Positions 8,725 through 17,330 of a stretch of DNA of 64,000 bases are shown here, in pieces. Under the pieces are notes generated by a model. The model saw only the letters and a list, made by a program, of their open reading frames with translations, searched no databases and was not told where the DNA came from. The stretch is from Streptomyces sp. CB01201. Lineage in GTDB: Bacteria; Actinomycetota; Actinomycetes; Streptomycetales; Streptomycetaceae. The translations under genes and the position numbers were made by a program. The stretch covers positions 1 to 64,000 of the forward strand of contig NZ_NNBJ01000008.1 in the NCBI RefSeq assembly GCF_002803085.1, written 5' to 3'. Position 1 is the first letter of the stretch. Each line of letters begins with the position of its first letter.

Positions 8725-10017
8725 ATGGCTCCCTGCACCGTTTCTCCGTTCCGCCGGCGCCTCCCGGGGGTCGCGCTGGCGCTGACCCTGGCTGCCACCC
8801 TGACCGGGACGGCCGGGGCACCCGCGGGGGCCGCCGCCGCTCCCCCGGCCGCGCCGGCACCAAGTCGAGTCACGGCGGCCGCGCCGGGCTCGGTCCGGTT
8901 GGCCGAGTTGGCCGAGCAGGCGGTGGCGGCCGGAGCGCCCGGCGTGGTCGTGCGGGTCGACGACGGGCGCGGGCGCCCGGTCGAGATCGCCCGGCAGGCC
9001 CGATGGACCGTGCCCGACGGGGAGTTGACGGCGAGTGACAGGGTTCGCATGGGTTCCAACTCCAAAACAATGGTGGCCACTTTGGTGCTGCAACTGGTCG
9101 CCGAACACCGACTCGCGCTGGGCGACCCGGTCGAGAAATGGCTGCCCGGCCTGGTCCCACACGGCCGGTCCCTCACCCTGCGGATGCTCCTCCAGCACAC
9201 CAGCGGTCTGTTCAACTACCTCGACGATCCAAGCGTTTTGAGGTCGTTCACCGGACAGGACAGCCACCGCTGGACACCGGTCGAGTTGCTCACCGCCGGC
9301 GTGCGGCACAGTCCGCTGTTCGCACCAGGTGAACGGTTCTCCTACAGCAACACCAACTACGTCGCGCTCGGCCTCGTCCTGGAGAGGGCGACCGGGAAGC
9401 GCCTGGGCGACCTGATCCAGCAGCGGATCGCCCGGCCGCTGGGCCTCTCCCGCACCTACCTCGATGACGGTCGGCGCCCGGAACGCCTCGCCCACGGCTA
9501 CGAGCCCGACGCGGCGCACCTGGGCCCGCTCCTGCCGCCCGGCATCCCGGCCGGCACGGCGTTCGTGGGACCGGCCCGGGGCGACTGGGTGGACACGACC
9601 CACGTCAACACGAGCACGCTGTGGGCCGCGGGCGGCGTGGTCTCCACCGCCTCCGACTGGGCCCGCTTCGATGCGGCGCTGATGTCCGGAAAGCTGCTGC
9701 CATCCGCCCAGTTGGAGCAGATGCGCACCACCGTCCCGGAGGATCCGAAGGCCCCGGAGGGCAACGGCTACGGCCTTGGGCTGCGCAAGGTCGTCTTCCC
9801 GTGCGGCACGGTGTGGGGTCACGACGGACAGGCCGCCGGATACTCCAGCGAGACCTACACCGACGCCTCGGGGCGGCGTACCCTCTCCGTCCTCACCACG
9901 AGCGTCTTCGGGCTCGCCGCACCCGCGTCGGCCGCCGCTCACCAGGCCCTGGTGAACGACGCGGTATGCGCGATGCTCGGCAAGCCGGGTGCCGCCGCGC
10001 CGCCTTCGAACGACTGA
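8725..10017 (+). CDS. Secreted serine hydrolase, class C beta-lactamase/DD-peptidase family
   Basis: The 430-residue exported protein has a classical signal peptide (RRR, a hydrophobic stretch, then an AGA-rich cleavage area around 28-35) and the S12 motifs SNSK (nucleophile Ser), YSNTNY and GHDGQAAGY. The third motif is HDG rather than HTG. It probably acts on D-Ala-D-Ala peptides, esters or beta-lactams outside the cell. The ATG at 8725 follows AGAGGA. A possible internal insertion (PLLPPGIPAGTAFVGPARGDW) separates it from the paralogue at 3443. The gene follows the ECF sigma gene after 233 bases. Confidence 0.88.
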   Translation: MAPCTVSPFRRRLPGVALALTLAATLTGTAGAPAGAAAAPPAAPAPSRVTAAAPGSVRLAELAEQAVAAGAPGVVVRVDDGRGRPVEIARQARWTVPDGELTASDRVRMGSNSKTMVATLVLQLVAEHRLALGDPVEKWLPGLVPHGRSLTLRMLLQHTSGLFNYLDDPSVLRSFTGQDSHRWTPVELLTAGVRHSPLFAPGERFSYSNTNYVALGLVLERATGKRLGDLIQQRIARPLGLSRTYLDDGRRPERLAHGYEPDAAHLGPLLPPGIPAGTAFVGPARGDWVDTTHVNTSTLWAAGGVVSTASDWARFDAALMSGKLLPSAQLEQMRTTVPEDPKAPEGNGYGLGLRKVVFPCGTVWGHDGQAAGYSSETYTDASGRRTLSVLTTSVFGLAAPASAAAHQALVNDAVCAMLGKPGAAAPPSND

Positions 10018-10065
10018 ACTCGCTTGCGTACAAGCCGCGTTCTGCTCCAGGCGGCACGCCGGCAC

Positions 10066-10251
10066 ATGCTGAAGATCACCGCGCTCCCGAACGTCCCGCG
10101 CTGGACCGCGCTGACCACTCTGACCGCTCTGACCGCTCTGACCGCCCACGCCGTGCTCGCGGCGGTGACGCCCGCACTGGCCGGGGCTGCGGCGCCGCGT
10201 ACGACTGAGGACGACTCAGGCGGCCGGTCCGCGGACGCCCCCGGCGAGTAG
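10066..10251 (+). CDS. Doubtful small ORF with signal-peptide-like start
   Basis: An ATG at 10066 opens a 61-codon frame with a Thr/Leu/Ala-rich N-terminus produced by the 9-bp tandem repeats, an ALAGAA segment resembling a signal-peptidase site, and an acidic tail. The ribosome site is weak, and the hydrophobic region may simply reflect the repeat. Reported only because nothing else fills this gap. Confidence 0.18.
   Translation: MLKITALPNVPRWTALTTLTALTALTAHAVLAAVTPALAGAAAPRTTEDDSGGRSADAPGE
10104..10148. repeat. 9-bp tandem repeat, five units
   Basis: The unit is GACCGCTCT. Five consecutive copies start at 10104, 10113, 10122, 10131 and 10140; the third and fourth are identical and the others differ by one to three bases. 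The period matches codon periodicity, so it would encode a Leu-Thr-Ala-type repeat if translated. Confidence 0.7.
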
Positions 10252-10391
10252 CCCCGTCCGCAGGTCCCGGATACACTCCTCCGCCCGGCGAGCACCCGCG
10301 TCACCGCGGAACGCTCCCCGTTCGCTCGATCAGCGACCGACCACGGCCGCTGCCGAGCCCCCTGCCGACGAACCCCAGGAGCCACCGCCAG

Positions 10392-10859
10392 ATGATCTCC
10401 CTCCGCGAAATGCGCGACACCGATCTGCCCACGTTGTGGGAGCACCTGTCCGACCCCGCCGCACAGCACGTGGCCGCCGTCACCCGGGACTACCACTACG
10501 ACCGTGAGGAGTGCGACAGCCACTGGGCGAGGATCCGCGGCAACCCCGACATTCTGATGCGCACCGTGCTCGCCGACGGCGAGGTGGTCGGCCACGTCGC
10601 GGCCTACGGCCCGCCGGACGACCGCGAGGTCACGTACTGGATCGACCGGGCACACTGGGGACGCGGAATCGCCACGGAGGCGCTCGCCGCACTCATCGAA
10701 CTCGACACGGTACGGCCGCTGCACGCCCATGCCGCAGCCGACAACGCGGGCTCGATCCGCGTACTGGAGAAGTGCGGTTTCGTCGTCACCGGGCGTTCGC
10801 GAGGCTTCGCGCAGGCTCGCGACGGTGAGATCGACGAGGTGTCTCTCACGCTGAACTGA
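10392..10859 (+). CDS. GNAT family N-acetyltransferase
   Basis: The 155-residue protein is a GCN5-related acetyltransferase of the RimJ/RimL-like subgroup. Acetyl-CoA binding is indicated by the segment IDRAHWGRGIATEAL at about 82-96 (an R/Q-x-x-G-x-G/A variant), followed by HAHAAADNAGSIRVLEKCGF, the usual beta5-alpha4 signature. The acceptor amine is unknown. The ATG at 10392 follows AGGAG by 9 bases. It stands alone between the serine hydrolase and the radical SAM gene. Confidence 0.86.
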   Translation: MISLREMRDTDLPTLWEHLSDPAAQHVAAVTRDYHYDREECDSHWARIRGNPDILMRTVLADGEVVGHVAAYGPPDDREVTYWIDRAHWGRGIATEALAALIELDTVRPLHAHAAADNAGSIRVLEKCGFVVTGRSRGFAQARDGEIDEVSLTLN

Positions 10860-11158
10860 GCGCGAGGGCAGGGCCGGCAGCCGGCACGCCGCTCCTGTCC
10901 CTCCCCCGGCACCGCTCCGTGGCCGCCGTACTTCCCGCGGACCCCGCCGGCACGTCCCGGAGGACAACGCTCCGGCCGAGCCGAACTCCGCTTCCAGTGG
11001 CACGAGTTGGCAGGCGCCAAGTGGTCGGCGCAAAGGACAGCCAGGTGGACTGGTGACCCCGGCTCCCTCCTGCCTAACGTCAGCCCTGGTCGACGCCGGG
11101 CCGCACATCGTGCCGCGCGGACGTCTGGCCTTCGCCAGGTAACCGGGGGGTATGTCAC

Positions 11159-12634
11159 ATGTCTGCGGTCGGCAATTCGGGGCTCTTGGGGAGCCGGTTC
11201 GACGCACTCGCGAGCAACACCATCGACTACTGGATGCTGCCGGACGACCCGTCGCTGACCAACCACGGCGTGCTCGACGCCGTATCGGCGGCACCCGTTC
11301 TGCCCGACGCTTCCCTACAGCTCTACATCCACGTACCGATCTGCGCGCAGAACTGCACCTTCTGCGCCTTCACCGGCGCGAACAGCATCAGCTACAAGAT
11401 GGCGGAACGCTATTCCAAGCTGGTGATGTGGCAGCTGACGGACCTCATGGACCGCGTCCAGGTGAAGGGCCGTCACATCAGCTCCGTGCACATCGGCGGA
11501 GGCAGTCCGGACCTGCTCGGGTCCCATGTCGGCAGGATCCTGGAAGGCGTCAGAGGGCTGCCGGGCTGCACCGACACCACCGAGTTCTCCGTCGAGATGA
11601 CGCTGAGCACCACTCGCCCCGAGTTCATCGAGGAACTCGTCCGCCACGACGTGACGAAGGCGTCCTTCGGAATCCAGACACTCGATCCGGACCTGCGGAC
11701 GCACATGCGCCAGCCGCGCTCGCTCACGCACCTGGCGAAGGTGCTCGACATGATCGGCGGCCGTATTCCCGTCGTCAACGCCGACCTCATCACGTGCCTG
11801 CCGGGCCAGTCGCTCACCATGGCCCTCGACGATCTGCAAGCCCTCATCGAGCACCCCTCGATCAACGCGATCAGTTCCTACCTCCTGACGTCGGGTGCCT
11901 CGCCGTCCCTGATCGGAGGGCTGCTCTCCGGCGCCCTGCCGCAGCAGGCATCCCCGCACGACCGTGCGCTCATGCGCCTCAACACCTACGGCACGCTGTT
12001 GCGCGAGGGGTGGGTGCGGCGCGGTACCAACACGTACATCGACCCCTCCGCCGTGCCCGCGCCCACGCTCGACAAGATCAGTGGCAACGAGTGCCTGGGC
12101 CAGAGCCACCATGCGGCGTTCCTGCTGGGCGTCGGCGCCAGCGCGATCTCCAGCATGCCGGGCGTGCGCCTTGAGCAAGTGAGCTCCCTGGGGCAGTGGA
12201 TGGCCGCCGCGGAGCGCAAGGAGCACCCGCTGCACCTGCCCAAGTGCGCCACCGTCCCGCAGACCGATGCCGCGCTGTGGGTCTTCCCCCTGCGGCACGA
12301 GGGACTGCCGCAGCATCGATACGACTGGATGCTGGCGAACGGTGCGCTCGACGACGAACAGGTCCGCACCCTCCGGAGCCTCTGCGACGAGGGCCTCGTG
12401 CGGCACACGGCCCTCGGGTACGAACTCACCGTCCTGGGCGAGGTGTTCATGGGCCATCTGGTACGCCTGCTGAAGAAGGAGGCCAACCGCAAGGCCGTCG
12501 ACGACTACATCAGCGAAGGCCTCGCCCTGGGGAACGCGATCGCGGCCGGCGCGCTTGAGGACCGCCGCAACGTGAACAACCGCCAGGTGGCCGACCTCCA
12601 TCTGAGCGAGATCCGCGTCGCGTCGACATCCTGA
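11159..12634 (+). CDS. HemN-like radical SAM protein
   Basis: The 491-residue enzyme carries the HemN/HemW-type radical SAM signature YIHVPICAQNCTFCAF at about 56-71, whose CxxxCxxC cysteines ligate the [4Fe-4S] cluster, and the SAM-binding motif HIGGGSP at about 106. A HemN C-terminal-like winged-helix segment (LRSLCDEGLVRHTALGYELTVLG) lies at about 405-430. Relatives include coproporphyrinogen oxidases, heme chaperone HemW and class C radical SAM methyltransferases acting on thiazoles or cyclopropanes. The 491-residue length exceeds typical HemW. The ATG at 11159 follows a GGGGGG site. It is flanked by unrelated genes, so its role is open. Confidence 0.85.
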   Translation: MSAVGNSGLLGSRFDALASNTIDYWMLPDDPSLTNHGVLDAVSAAPVLPDASLQLYIHVPICAQNCTFCAFTGANSISYKMAERYSKLVMWQLTDLMDRVQVKGRHISSVHIGGGSPDLLGSHVGRILEGVRGLPGCTDTTEFSVEMTLSTTRPEFIEELVRHDVTKASFGIQTLDPDLRTHMRQPRSLTHLAKVLDMIGGRIPVVNADLITCLPGQSLTMALDDLQALIEHPSINAISSYLLTSGASPSLIGGLLSGALPQQASPHDRALMRLNTYGTLLREGWVRRGTNTYIDPSAVPAPTLDKISGNECLGQSHHAAFLLGVGASAISSMPGVRLEQVSSLGQWMAAAERKEHPLHLPKCATVPQTDAALWVFPLRHEGLPQHRYDWMLANGALDDEQVRTLRSLCDEGLVRHTALGYELTVLGEVFMGHLVRLLKKEANRKAVDDYISEGLALGNAIAAGALEDRRNVNNRQVADLHLSEIRVASTS

Positions 12635-12677
12635 CCGTTCACAACCCGCAGCCATCAGTCGCCCATCGACGGGGGTC

Positions 12678-12706
12678 TTGTCAGGTTTCGAACAAACTCC
12701 TACAGT
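12678..12706 (+). promoter_or_regulatory. Putative promoter of the GH16 gene
   Basis: TTGTCA at 12678-12683 and TACAGT at 12701-12706 are separated by 17 bases, a good match to the vegetative (HrdB-type) consensus. It lies 75 bases upstream of the GH16 start codon. Confidence 0.5.
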
Positions 12707-12724
12707 CCGTGGCACGACCGACCA

Positions 12725-12738
12725 TGGAACCGCTCCCA
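12725..12738 (+). promoter_or_regulatory. CebR-like operator box
   Basis: TGGAACCGCTCCCA matches 12 of 14 positions of the CebR palindrome TGGGAGCGCTCCCA used by LacI-family regulators of cello-oligosaccharide genes. It lies just downstream of the putative promoter, where a bound repressor would block transcription of the glucanase gene. Confidence 0.45.
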
Positions 12739-12781
12739 CGGTTCTGGTCCTGGTCCCGGTCATCCGAGCAAGGGAGCCGCG

Positions 12782-13510
12782 ATGTTCTCTGCACGTGTGA
12801 GATTCCCCCGTTGGGCCGGCGTGGTACTCGCCGCCCTTTCGATGTTCCTGGTGGGGCAGCCGCCCGCGCACGCCTCCTCCTGGGGCACTCCGCAGACGGT
12901 CAACTCGTGGAATGTCATCAACGGACGGTGGACCGCCAACCACGAACTGGAGACGTACACGCCGGACTGTGTCTGGTACGAAGGCAGCACCCTGATCATC
13001 AAGACGTACAACGCGGGTGGCGGTCAGTACCGCTCCGGGCGCGTGGAGTCCAAGTCGTCCTATGGATACGGCACTTACAGCTTCACCGCGAGCATGCCGA
13101 ACGGGCAGGGGCTGCTCCCGGCGGTCTGGGGTGCCTATCTCCATCCCTGGCTGCCCGAGATGGACGCGGCCGAAATCGTCGGACAGAACCCCACGGCCGT
13201 CTACCAGACCTTCCACGACACCAACAACGGCCAGACCCAGTGGGCCAGGAACAACGCCTCCGCGTGGACGAACAGCTTCCACACCTACTCGTTCTCCTGG
13301 TGGCCCGACCACATCGACTTCTGGGTGGACGGCGGCTTCAGCGGCACGAAGTGGTACACCACACCGCCCGGGACCGGAATGCACTTCATCGTCAACACCG
13401 CCGTGGGGGGCGACTGGCCCGGCAATCCCAACGCTTCCACCTGGGCCACCGCCGACGGGGCCCGGTACCTGAAGGTTTCCTCGATCACCTACACGCCCTA
13501 CTACCCCTGA
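12782..13510 (+). CDS. Secreted glycoside hydrolase family 16 endo-glucanase
   Basis: The 242-residue precursor has a signal peptide (cleavage about AHA|SS at 32) and a compact GH16 beta-jelly-roll domain. The catalytic signature ExDxxE appears as EMDAAE within WLPEMDAAEIVG; the first Glu is the nucleophile and the last the acid/base. The surrounding PAVWGAYLHPW and FSWWPDHIDFWVDG segments fit a beta-1,3- or mixed-linkage glucanase; substrate preference cannot be fixed. There is no carbohydrate-binding module. The ATG at 12782 follows GGAG. Regulation by a carbohydrate-responsive LacI-type repressor is suggested by the upstream box. Confidence 0.88.
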   Translation: MFSARVRFPRWAGVVLAALSMFLVGQPPAHASSWGTPQTVNSWNVINGRWTANHELETYTPDCVWYEGSTLIIKTYNAGGGQYRSGRVESKSSYGYGTYSFTASMPNGQGLLPAVWGAYLHPWLPEMDAAEIVGQNPTAVYQTFHDTNNGQTQWARNNASAWTNSFHTYSFSWWPDHIDFWVDGGFSGTKWYTTPPGTGMHFIVNTAVGGDWPGNPNASTWATADGARYLKVSSITYTPYYP

Positions 13511-13528
13511 CGACGCCGGCTCCATCGG

Positions 13529-14965
13529 TCATGACGCACCTGCCGCCCCCGTCCCCACCCCGTCGAACCGCCGGACCCTGCCGCCCTCGGTGAACACCGG
13601 CCAGCCGGGGTCACCGGTCCGGGCGAAGGCGACCCAGGCGGCGTGCATCTCCTCGGCCAGCGCGGCGGGTGGTTCGGGTTGACCCAGCAACCCTCGCTCG
13701 CCACGTAGGGCCGGAAGGCCGAGGCGGTCGAACACGAAGGGCAGTTCCACCGTGTGGGCGGCGCCGAGGGTGCCGCCCACGGCGGGTGACCGCCAGGCGA
13801 ACTCGTAGACGTGGGCGCGGCCATGGGCCTCGGCCAGTCGTCGGCTGCCGGCACCGAACAGCGCGTCGCCGAGCAGTGCCGAGCGCAGCTCCGCGTGACC
13901 CGCGTCCGGATGCCGGTCACGGTGCGCCGCGACGAACGCCTCGGCGGCGCCGTGGGCGGCGGCCGTCGTGCGGACGTCCTCTTCGGTGGAGGTCGCCAGG
14001 GCGCCCTGTGGCGCCAGGTAGAGGTTCCCCTCCTCGGCATTGGTGCCGATCAGCAGATCCACCTCCGCCAAGGGGCTGTCGGCCGGCTGTCGCCCCAGTA
14101 CGAGACTGAAGGGGCTGAGCCCCACGAGGGGGTCCGGCCGGTCGGCAGTGCGCAGGTCGAGGCCACCCAGCTCGGGTACGGCCTGGACGAGACGTTCGTC
14201 GGGGACGTCGGCGAAGGCGGCGGCCGTCGGCGCGATGCCCAGAACCGCCGCGGCCCTGCCCGTCACCCGTGACGCCTGCTCGGGAGAGAACGCCCCCAGC
14301 CCGCTTCCGCTCTGCACGATCGCCCGCTGCACGAGACCCGCCGCGGCGGGCGTCGCGAGCACGGCACCCACGATCGTGGCCCCCGCGGACTGGCCGAACA
14401 GGGTGATGTTGCCAGGATCGCCGCCGAAGGCCGCGATGTTGTCGCGGACCCAGCGCAGCGCCGCGATCACGTCAAGGAGTCCACGGTTGGCGGGCGCGCC
14501 GGGAAGGTCCAGGAAGCCCGCGATACCGAGGCGGTAGTTGAGCGTGACCAGCACCACCCCGTCACGGGCGAACGCGGTGCCGTCGTAGAGGTCCGCGCCG
14601 GCCGAGCCCGCCACGAAGCCGCCGCCGTGCACGAACACCATCACCGGGCTGCGGTTCGCCGCCCGCGGAGCCCACACGTTGACCGTGAGGTGGTCGTCGC
14701 CCCGGATCCAGCCCGGCCCGAAGTACGGCGACATGTCGAGGGCGCCGAACGCGTCCCGGCGCGGCTGCGGGGCGGTGGGCCCGGGGGCCGAGGCGTCACG
14801 CACCTCCGTCCAGCGCCGGTGGGGGCGGGGCGGCGCGAAGCGGCCGGCGCCACGCGGTGCGGCGGCATAGGGAATGGCGTGGAAACGCCACACCTCGCTG
14901 CCGCCGGAGTCGGTGGTGCCACCTCGTACGCGTCCGGTGGTGGTCGTCACGATCGGTTCGGGCAT
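13529..14965 (-). CDS. Type B carboxylesterase
   Basis: The 478-residue enzyme belongs to the carboxylesterase/lipase type B family. Visible elements are the oxyanion segment VFVHGGGF, the nucleophile elbow FGQSAGA, the acidic residue in GTNAEEGNLY and the His in GAAHTVELPFVF. These form the Ser-Glu-His triad that hydrolyses carboxylic esters. No signal peptide is seen, so it is probably cytosolic. The ATG at 14965 follows AGGAGA; the open frame extends upstream but without a ribosome site. The gene lies downstream of the metallo-beta-lactamase-fold gene on the same strand, with GTCGGGCACG repeats between them. Confidence 0.9.
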   Translation of the reverse strand: MPEPIVTTTTGRVRGGTTDSGGSEVWRFHAIPYAAAPRGAGRFAPPRPHRRWTEVRDASAPGPTAPQPRRDAFGALDMSPYFGPGWIRGDDHLTVNVWAPRAANRSPVMVFVHGGGFVAGSAGADLYDGTAFARDGVVLVTLNYRLGIAGFLDLPGAPANRGLLDVIAALRWVRDNIAAFGGDPGNITLFGQSAGATIVGAVLATPAAAGLVQRAIVQSGSGLGAFSPEQASRVTGRAAAVLGIAPTAAAFADVPDERLVQAVPELGGLDLRTADRPDPLVGLSPFSLVLGRQPADSPLAEVDLLIGTNAEEGNLYLAPQGALATSTEEDVRTTAAAHGAAEAFVAAHRDRHPDAGHAELRSALLGDALFGAGSRRLAEAHGRAHVYEFAWRSPAVGGTLGAAHTVELPFVFDRLGLPALRGERGLLGQPEPPAALAEEMHAAWVAFARTGDPGWPVFTEGGRVRRFDGVGTGAAGAS

Positions 14966-14986
14966 GGGTCTCCTGCTCTCCTTCAC

Positions 14987-15064
14987 ATGGGTCGGGCACG
15001 AGGGTTCATATGGGTCGGGCACGGGGAATCGGGTGCGGGCTTCGGGTGTGGTGTCGGGCACGGG
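14987..15064. repeat. Imperfect direct repeats upstream of the carboxylesterase
   Basis: ATGGGTCGGGCACG occurs at 14987-15000 and 15010-15023 (23-base period), and a third partial copy, GTCGGGCACGGGG, lies near 15052-15064. They sit just upstream of the carboxylesterase start and could be operator sites. Confidence 0.5.
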
Positions 15065-15110
15065 GTCCCCGTGCGGCTGATGTGCGATCAGCGCCCGGTG
15101 CGAGGAGGTG

Positions 15111-16013
15111 TCACAGCCGGGCGAAGGGAGCCCACGCCGCGATGTCGAAGGTGTCCCCGTTCCGGGTGACCTCGGCCCCGCCCGATCCGCCCCAATGCGC
15201 AGGGAAGACAAGCGAGTTGGTGTCGTCGGCCCGGCCGAGCAGCCGTCGCCGTGTCGCTCTGGTCTCCGCCGGATCCTCACAGAAGCAGCTGTTGACGTCG
15301 GGCGCGACGGCCTGCAACGGCGAATGCAGCAGATCGCCGACGAACAGCGCGCGGTCACCGCCCGATTCCAGCGCTAGCACCGAGGAACCCGGTGTGTGAC
15401 CCGGGGCGAGTTCGAGCCGGAGATTGCCGTCGATGACGTGGGTGCCGTCCCACAGCAGTGCCTGCCCCGCCTCGTGCACCGGCGCCACGCTGTCCTCGAA
15501 CACGTTCTGGTTTCCGCGCCCGGACTTGGAGGCATGGCCGTTCGCGGGGTTCCAGAAGTCGAAGTCGCGCGCCGGCATCAGATACGTCGCGTTCGGGAAG
15601 GTCGGGACCCAACTGCGGCCCTCCAGAGTGGTGTTCCAGCCGACGTGGTCGACGTGCAGATGCGTGTTGACCACCAGATCGACATCTCCCGGATGTACGC
15701 CCGCCCTGGCGAGCTCACCGAGGAAATCGCTCTGCCGTCGGCTCCAGATCGGGGCGTAGGGGCGTTCCTTGTCGTTACCGACACCGGTGTCGACCAGGAT
15801 GGTCTTCCCCTCACTGCGCAGCAGCCAGGTCTGGATCGCGCTGAGGCACTCGCCCGAGGCGAGGTCGACGAAATCCGGCTCCAGCCAGGTCGCGTGTTCA
15901 CGCCATGCCTGCTCCGGCGCATCGGGGAAGAAGGTGGCCGGGGCCAGCTCGACCGATCCGTAGAACTCGACGACCCGTGTGATCGAAACGTCGCCGAGGA
16001 CGATTTCCCGCAT
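15111..16013 (-). CDS. Metallo-beta-lactamase-fold hydrolase
   Basis: The 300-residue protein has the zinc-binding motif HLHVDHVGW (HxHxDH) at about residue 110, followed by the second metal ligand in LAPGHTPGSS and the third in VFPAHWGG. This is the MBL fold of quorum-quenching lactonases and related hydrolases. N-terminal MREIVLGDVSITRVVEF and ATWLEPDFVD are typical of the AHL-lactonase-like group, but the substrate is not proven. The ATG at 16013 was chosen for an AGGAC site. The gene is divergent from an MmyB-type regulator across 26-bp tandem repeats, suggesting that regulator controls it. Confidence 0.87.
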   Translation of the reverse strand: MREIVLGDVSITRVVEFYGSVELAPATFFPDAPEQAWREHATWLEPDFVDLASGECLSAIQTWLLRSEGKTILVDTGVGNDKERPYAPIWSRRQSDFLGELARAGVHPGDVDLVVNTHLHVDHVGWNTTLEGRSWVPTFPNATYLMPARDFDFWNPANGHASKSGRGNQNVFEDSVAPVHEAGQALLWDGTHVIDGNLRLELAPGHTPGSSVLALESGGDRALFVGDLLHSPLQAVAPDVNSCFCEDPAETRATRRRLLGRADDTNSLVFPAHWGGSGGAEVTRNGDTFDIAAWAPFARL

Positions 16014-16089
16014 GACTGGTCCTGTCCGTTGGGGGGAAACTGGGGAGGTGCTGCCAACCTTTCCCCGGAGCGCGCTCGGCACCAGTCCC

Positions 16090-16164
16090 GGCCCGTGCCT
16101 ATGCATGGCTAGGCTGGCCCGTGCCTATGCATGGCTAGGCCGGCCCGTGCCTATGCATGGCAGG
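16090..16164. repeat. Three 26-bp tandem repeats in a divergent promoter
   Basis: The units start at 16090, 16116 and 16142. Each begins GGCCCGTGCCTATGCATGGC and contains the palindrome ATGCAT; the first two are full length and differ by one base, the third is partial. They lie between the MBL hydrolase and MmyB-type regulator genes and are good candidates for cooperative binding sites of that regulator. Confidence 0.75.
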
Positions 16165-16203
16165 GGCAGGCTGTCCGCCGGCGACGCGGGCATACTCGGA
16201 GCC

Positions 16204-17049
16204 ATGGCGGTTTCCCAGCAGCTCAGCGAGTTCCTACGGGCCCGAAGGGCTCGGGTGCGGCCCTCGGACGTGGGCCTGCCCGAACTGCCGGGCAGGCGGC
16301 GGGTGTCGGGGCTGCGACGCGAGGAGCTGTCCCAGCTCGCGGGCGTCAGCGTCTCCTACTACACCCGCCTCGAACAGGGCCAGTCGGTCAACGCCTCCGA
16401 CGGCGTCCTGAACGCGCTGGCCACCGCCCTGCGGCTGGACGAGCACGAGCGGGCGCATCTACGCGAACTCGCCTCACGGCCGCGCCGGCCCCTCAGGCAG
16501 CCTGCGGCGGAAAGCGTGGACCGGCTCACCCGTGACCTGCTGCGTTCGGTGGGAGACACCCCGGCGCTCGTCCTCGGGCGCCGCTCCGACGTGCTGGCCT
16601 GGAACCCCCTGGCGCACGCCCTGCTGGCCGGGCACCTCTCCCCCGCCGCGCCCGAGCACCCCGAGGACCGGCCCAATCTCTCCCGCATGCTGTTCCTCGA
16701 CCCGCACACCAGAGGGCTCTACGTGGACTGGGAACGCAAGGCGCGGGCGGTCGTGGGCAGCCTGCGGCAGGTGGCCGGGCGCCACCCCGACGATGCGCTG
16801 CTCGCGTCGCTGATCGGTGAACTGTCCATGGTGTCACCGGACTTCGCCGAGCTGTGGGGGGATCACCGGGTGCGGCCGTGCGAGGCGGACAGCTACCGGC
16901 TGCGGCACCCCCTGGTGGGTGAGCTGACCGTCACTCAGCAGATCCTGCTCCCCGCCCGATCGCCCGACCAGTCCCTCGTGGTGGTCACCACTGAGGAGGA
17001 TTCCGGCTCTCAGGACGCCCTCACGCTTCTGCGCGCGTACGCGTTCTGA
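16204..17049 (+). CDS. XRE-type transcriptional regulator with MmyB-like ligand domain
   Basis: The 281-residue protein has an N-terminal helix-turn-helix (SGLRREELSQLAGVSVSYYTRLEQG at about 37-61) and a C-terminal MmyB-like PAS-fold domain (about 105-275, with VLAWNPLAHALLAG and DHRVRPCEADSYRLRHPLVGELTV). In actinobacteria this class is usually encoded divergently from the enzyme gene it controls, which is the arrangement seen here with the MBL hydrolase. The C-terminal domain is thought to bind small ligands such as fatty acids. The ATG at 16204 has only a weak ribosome site. Direct binding to the 26-bp repeats is inferred. Confidence 0.88.
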   Translation: MAVSQQLSEFLRARRARVRPSDVGLPELPGRRRVSGLRREELSQLAGVSVSYYTRLEQGQSVNASDGVLNALATALRLDEHERAHLRELASRPRRPLRQPAAESVDRLTRDLLRSVGDTPALVLGRRSDVLAWNPLAHALLAGHLSPAAPEHPEDRPNLSRMLFLDPHTRGLYVDWERKARAVVGSLRQVAGRHPDDALLASLIGELSMVSPDFAELWGDHRVRPCEADSYRLRHPLVGELTVTQQILLPARSPDQSLVVVTTEEDSGSQDALTLLRAYAF

Positions 17050-17330
17050 GCCGTCGGCTCACCACCGAAGGCCGTTGTGTCACAGCCCCGCAGAGACACG
17101 CCCCAGCGCGAGTGCGACCACTCACTTGTGATGGATATGTGAAGGCGCGGGGCGGGGCGCAACGCGTGGGGCGGCCGACTCATCTGGCTGGTCGGCAGCG
17201 AGCGTCCACTGAACCCGCGGGGCAGCGCGCGCGCAACGCCCGTCGTCCTGTTCGACGGCAACTTCCGCTCCTGACAGGCGACTTCACATCCCGGCATGAC
17301 TTGTCATCTCCACATGAAGGAGCAGTCTCC

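Noticed and set aside
11159..12634. HemN-like gene as part of the thiopeptide operon
   Set aside because: Five unrelated genes with their own promoters and opposite orientations lie between; kept as a separate, low-confidence tailoring hypothesis.
11315..13525. Long minus-strand open frame across the radical SAM and GH16 genes
   Set aside because: Antisense to two well-supported genes with intact active-site motifs, and composed of low-complexity high-GC shadow sequence.
16090..16164. CRISPR or mobile-element end repeats
   Set aside because: Only three contiguous 26-bp units with no spacers, transposase or integrase nearby; the position in a divergent promoter fits operator sites.
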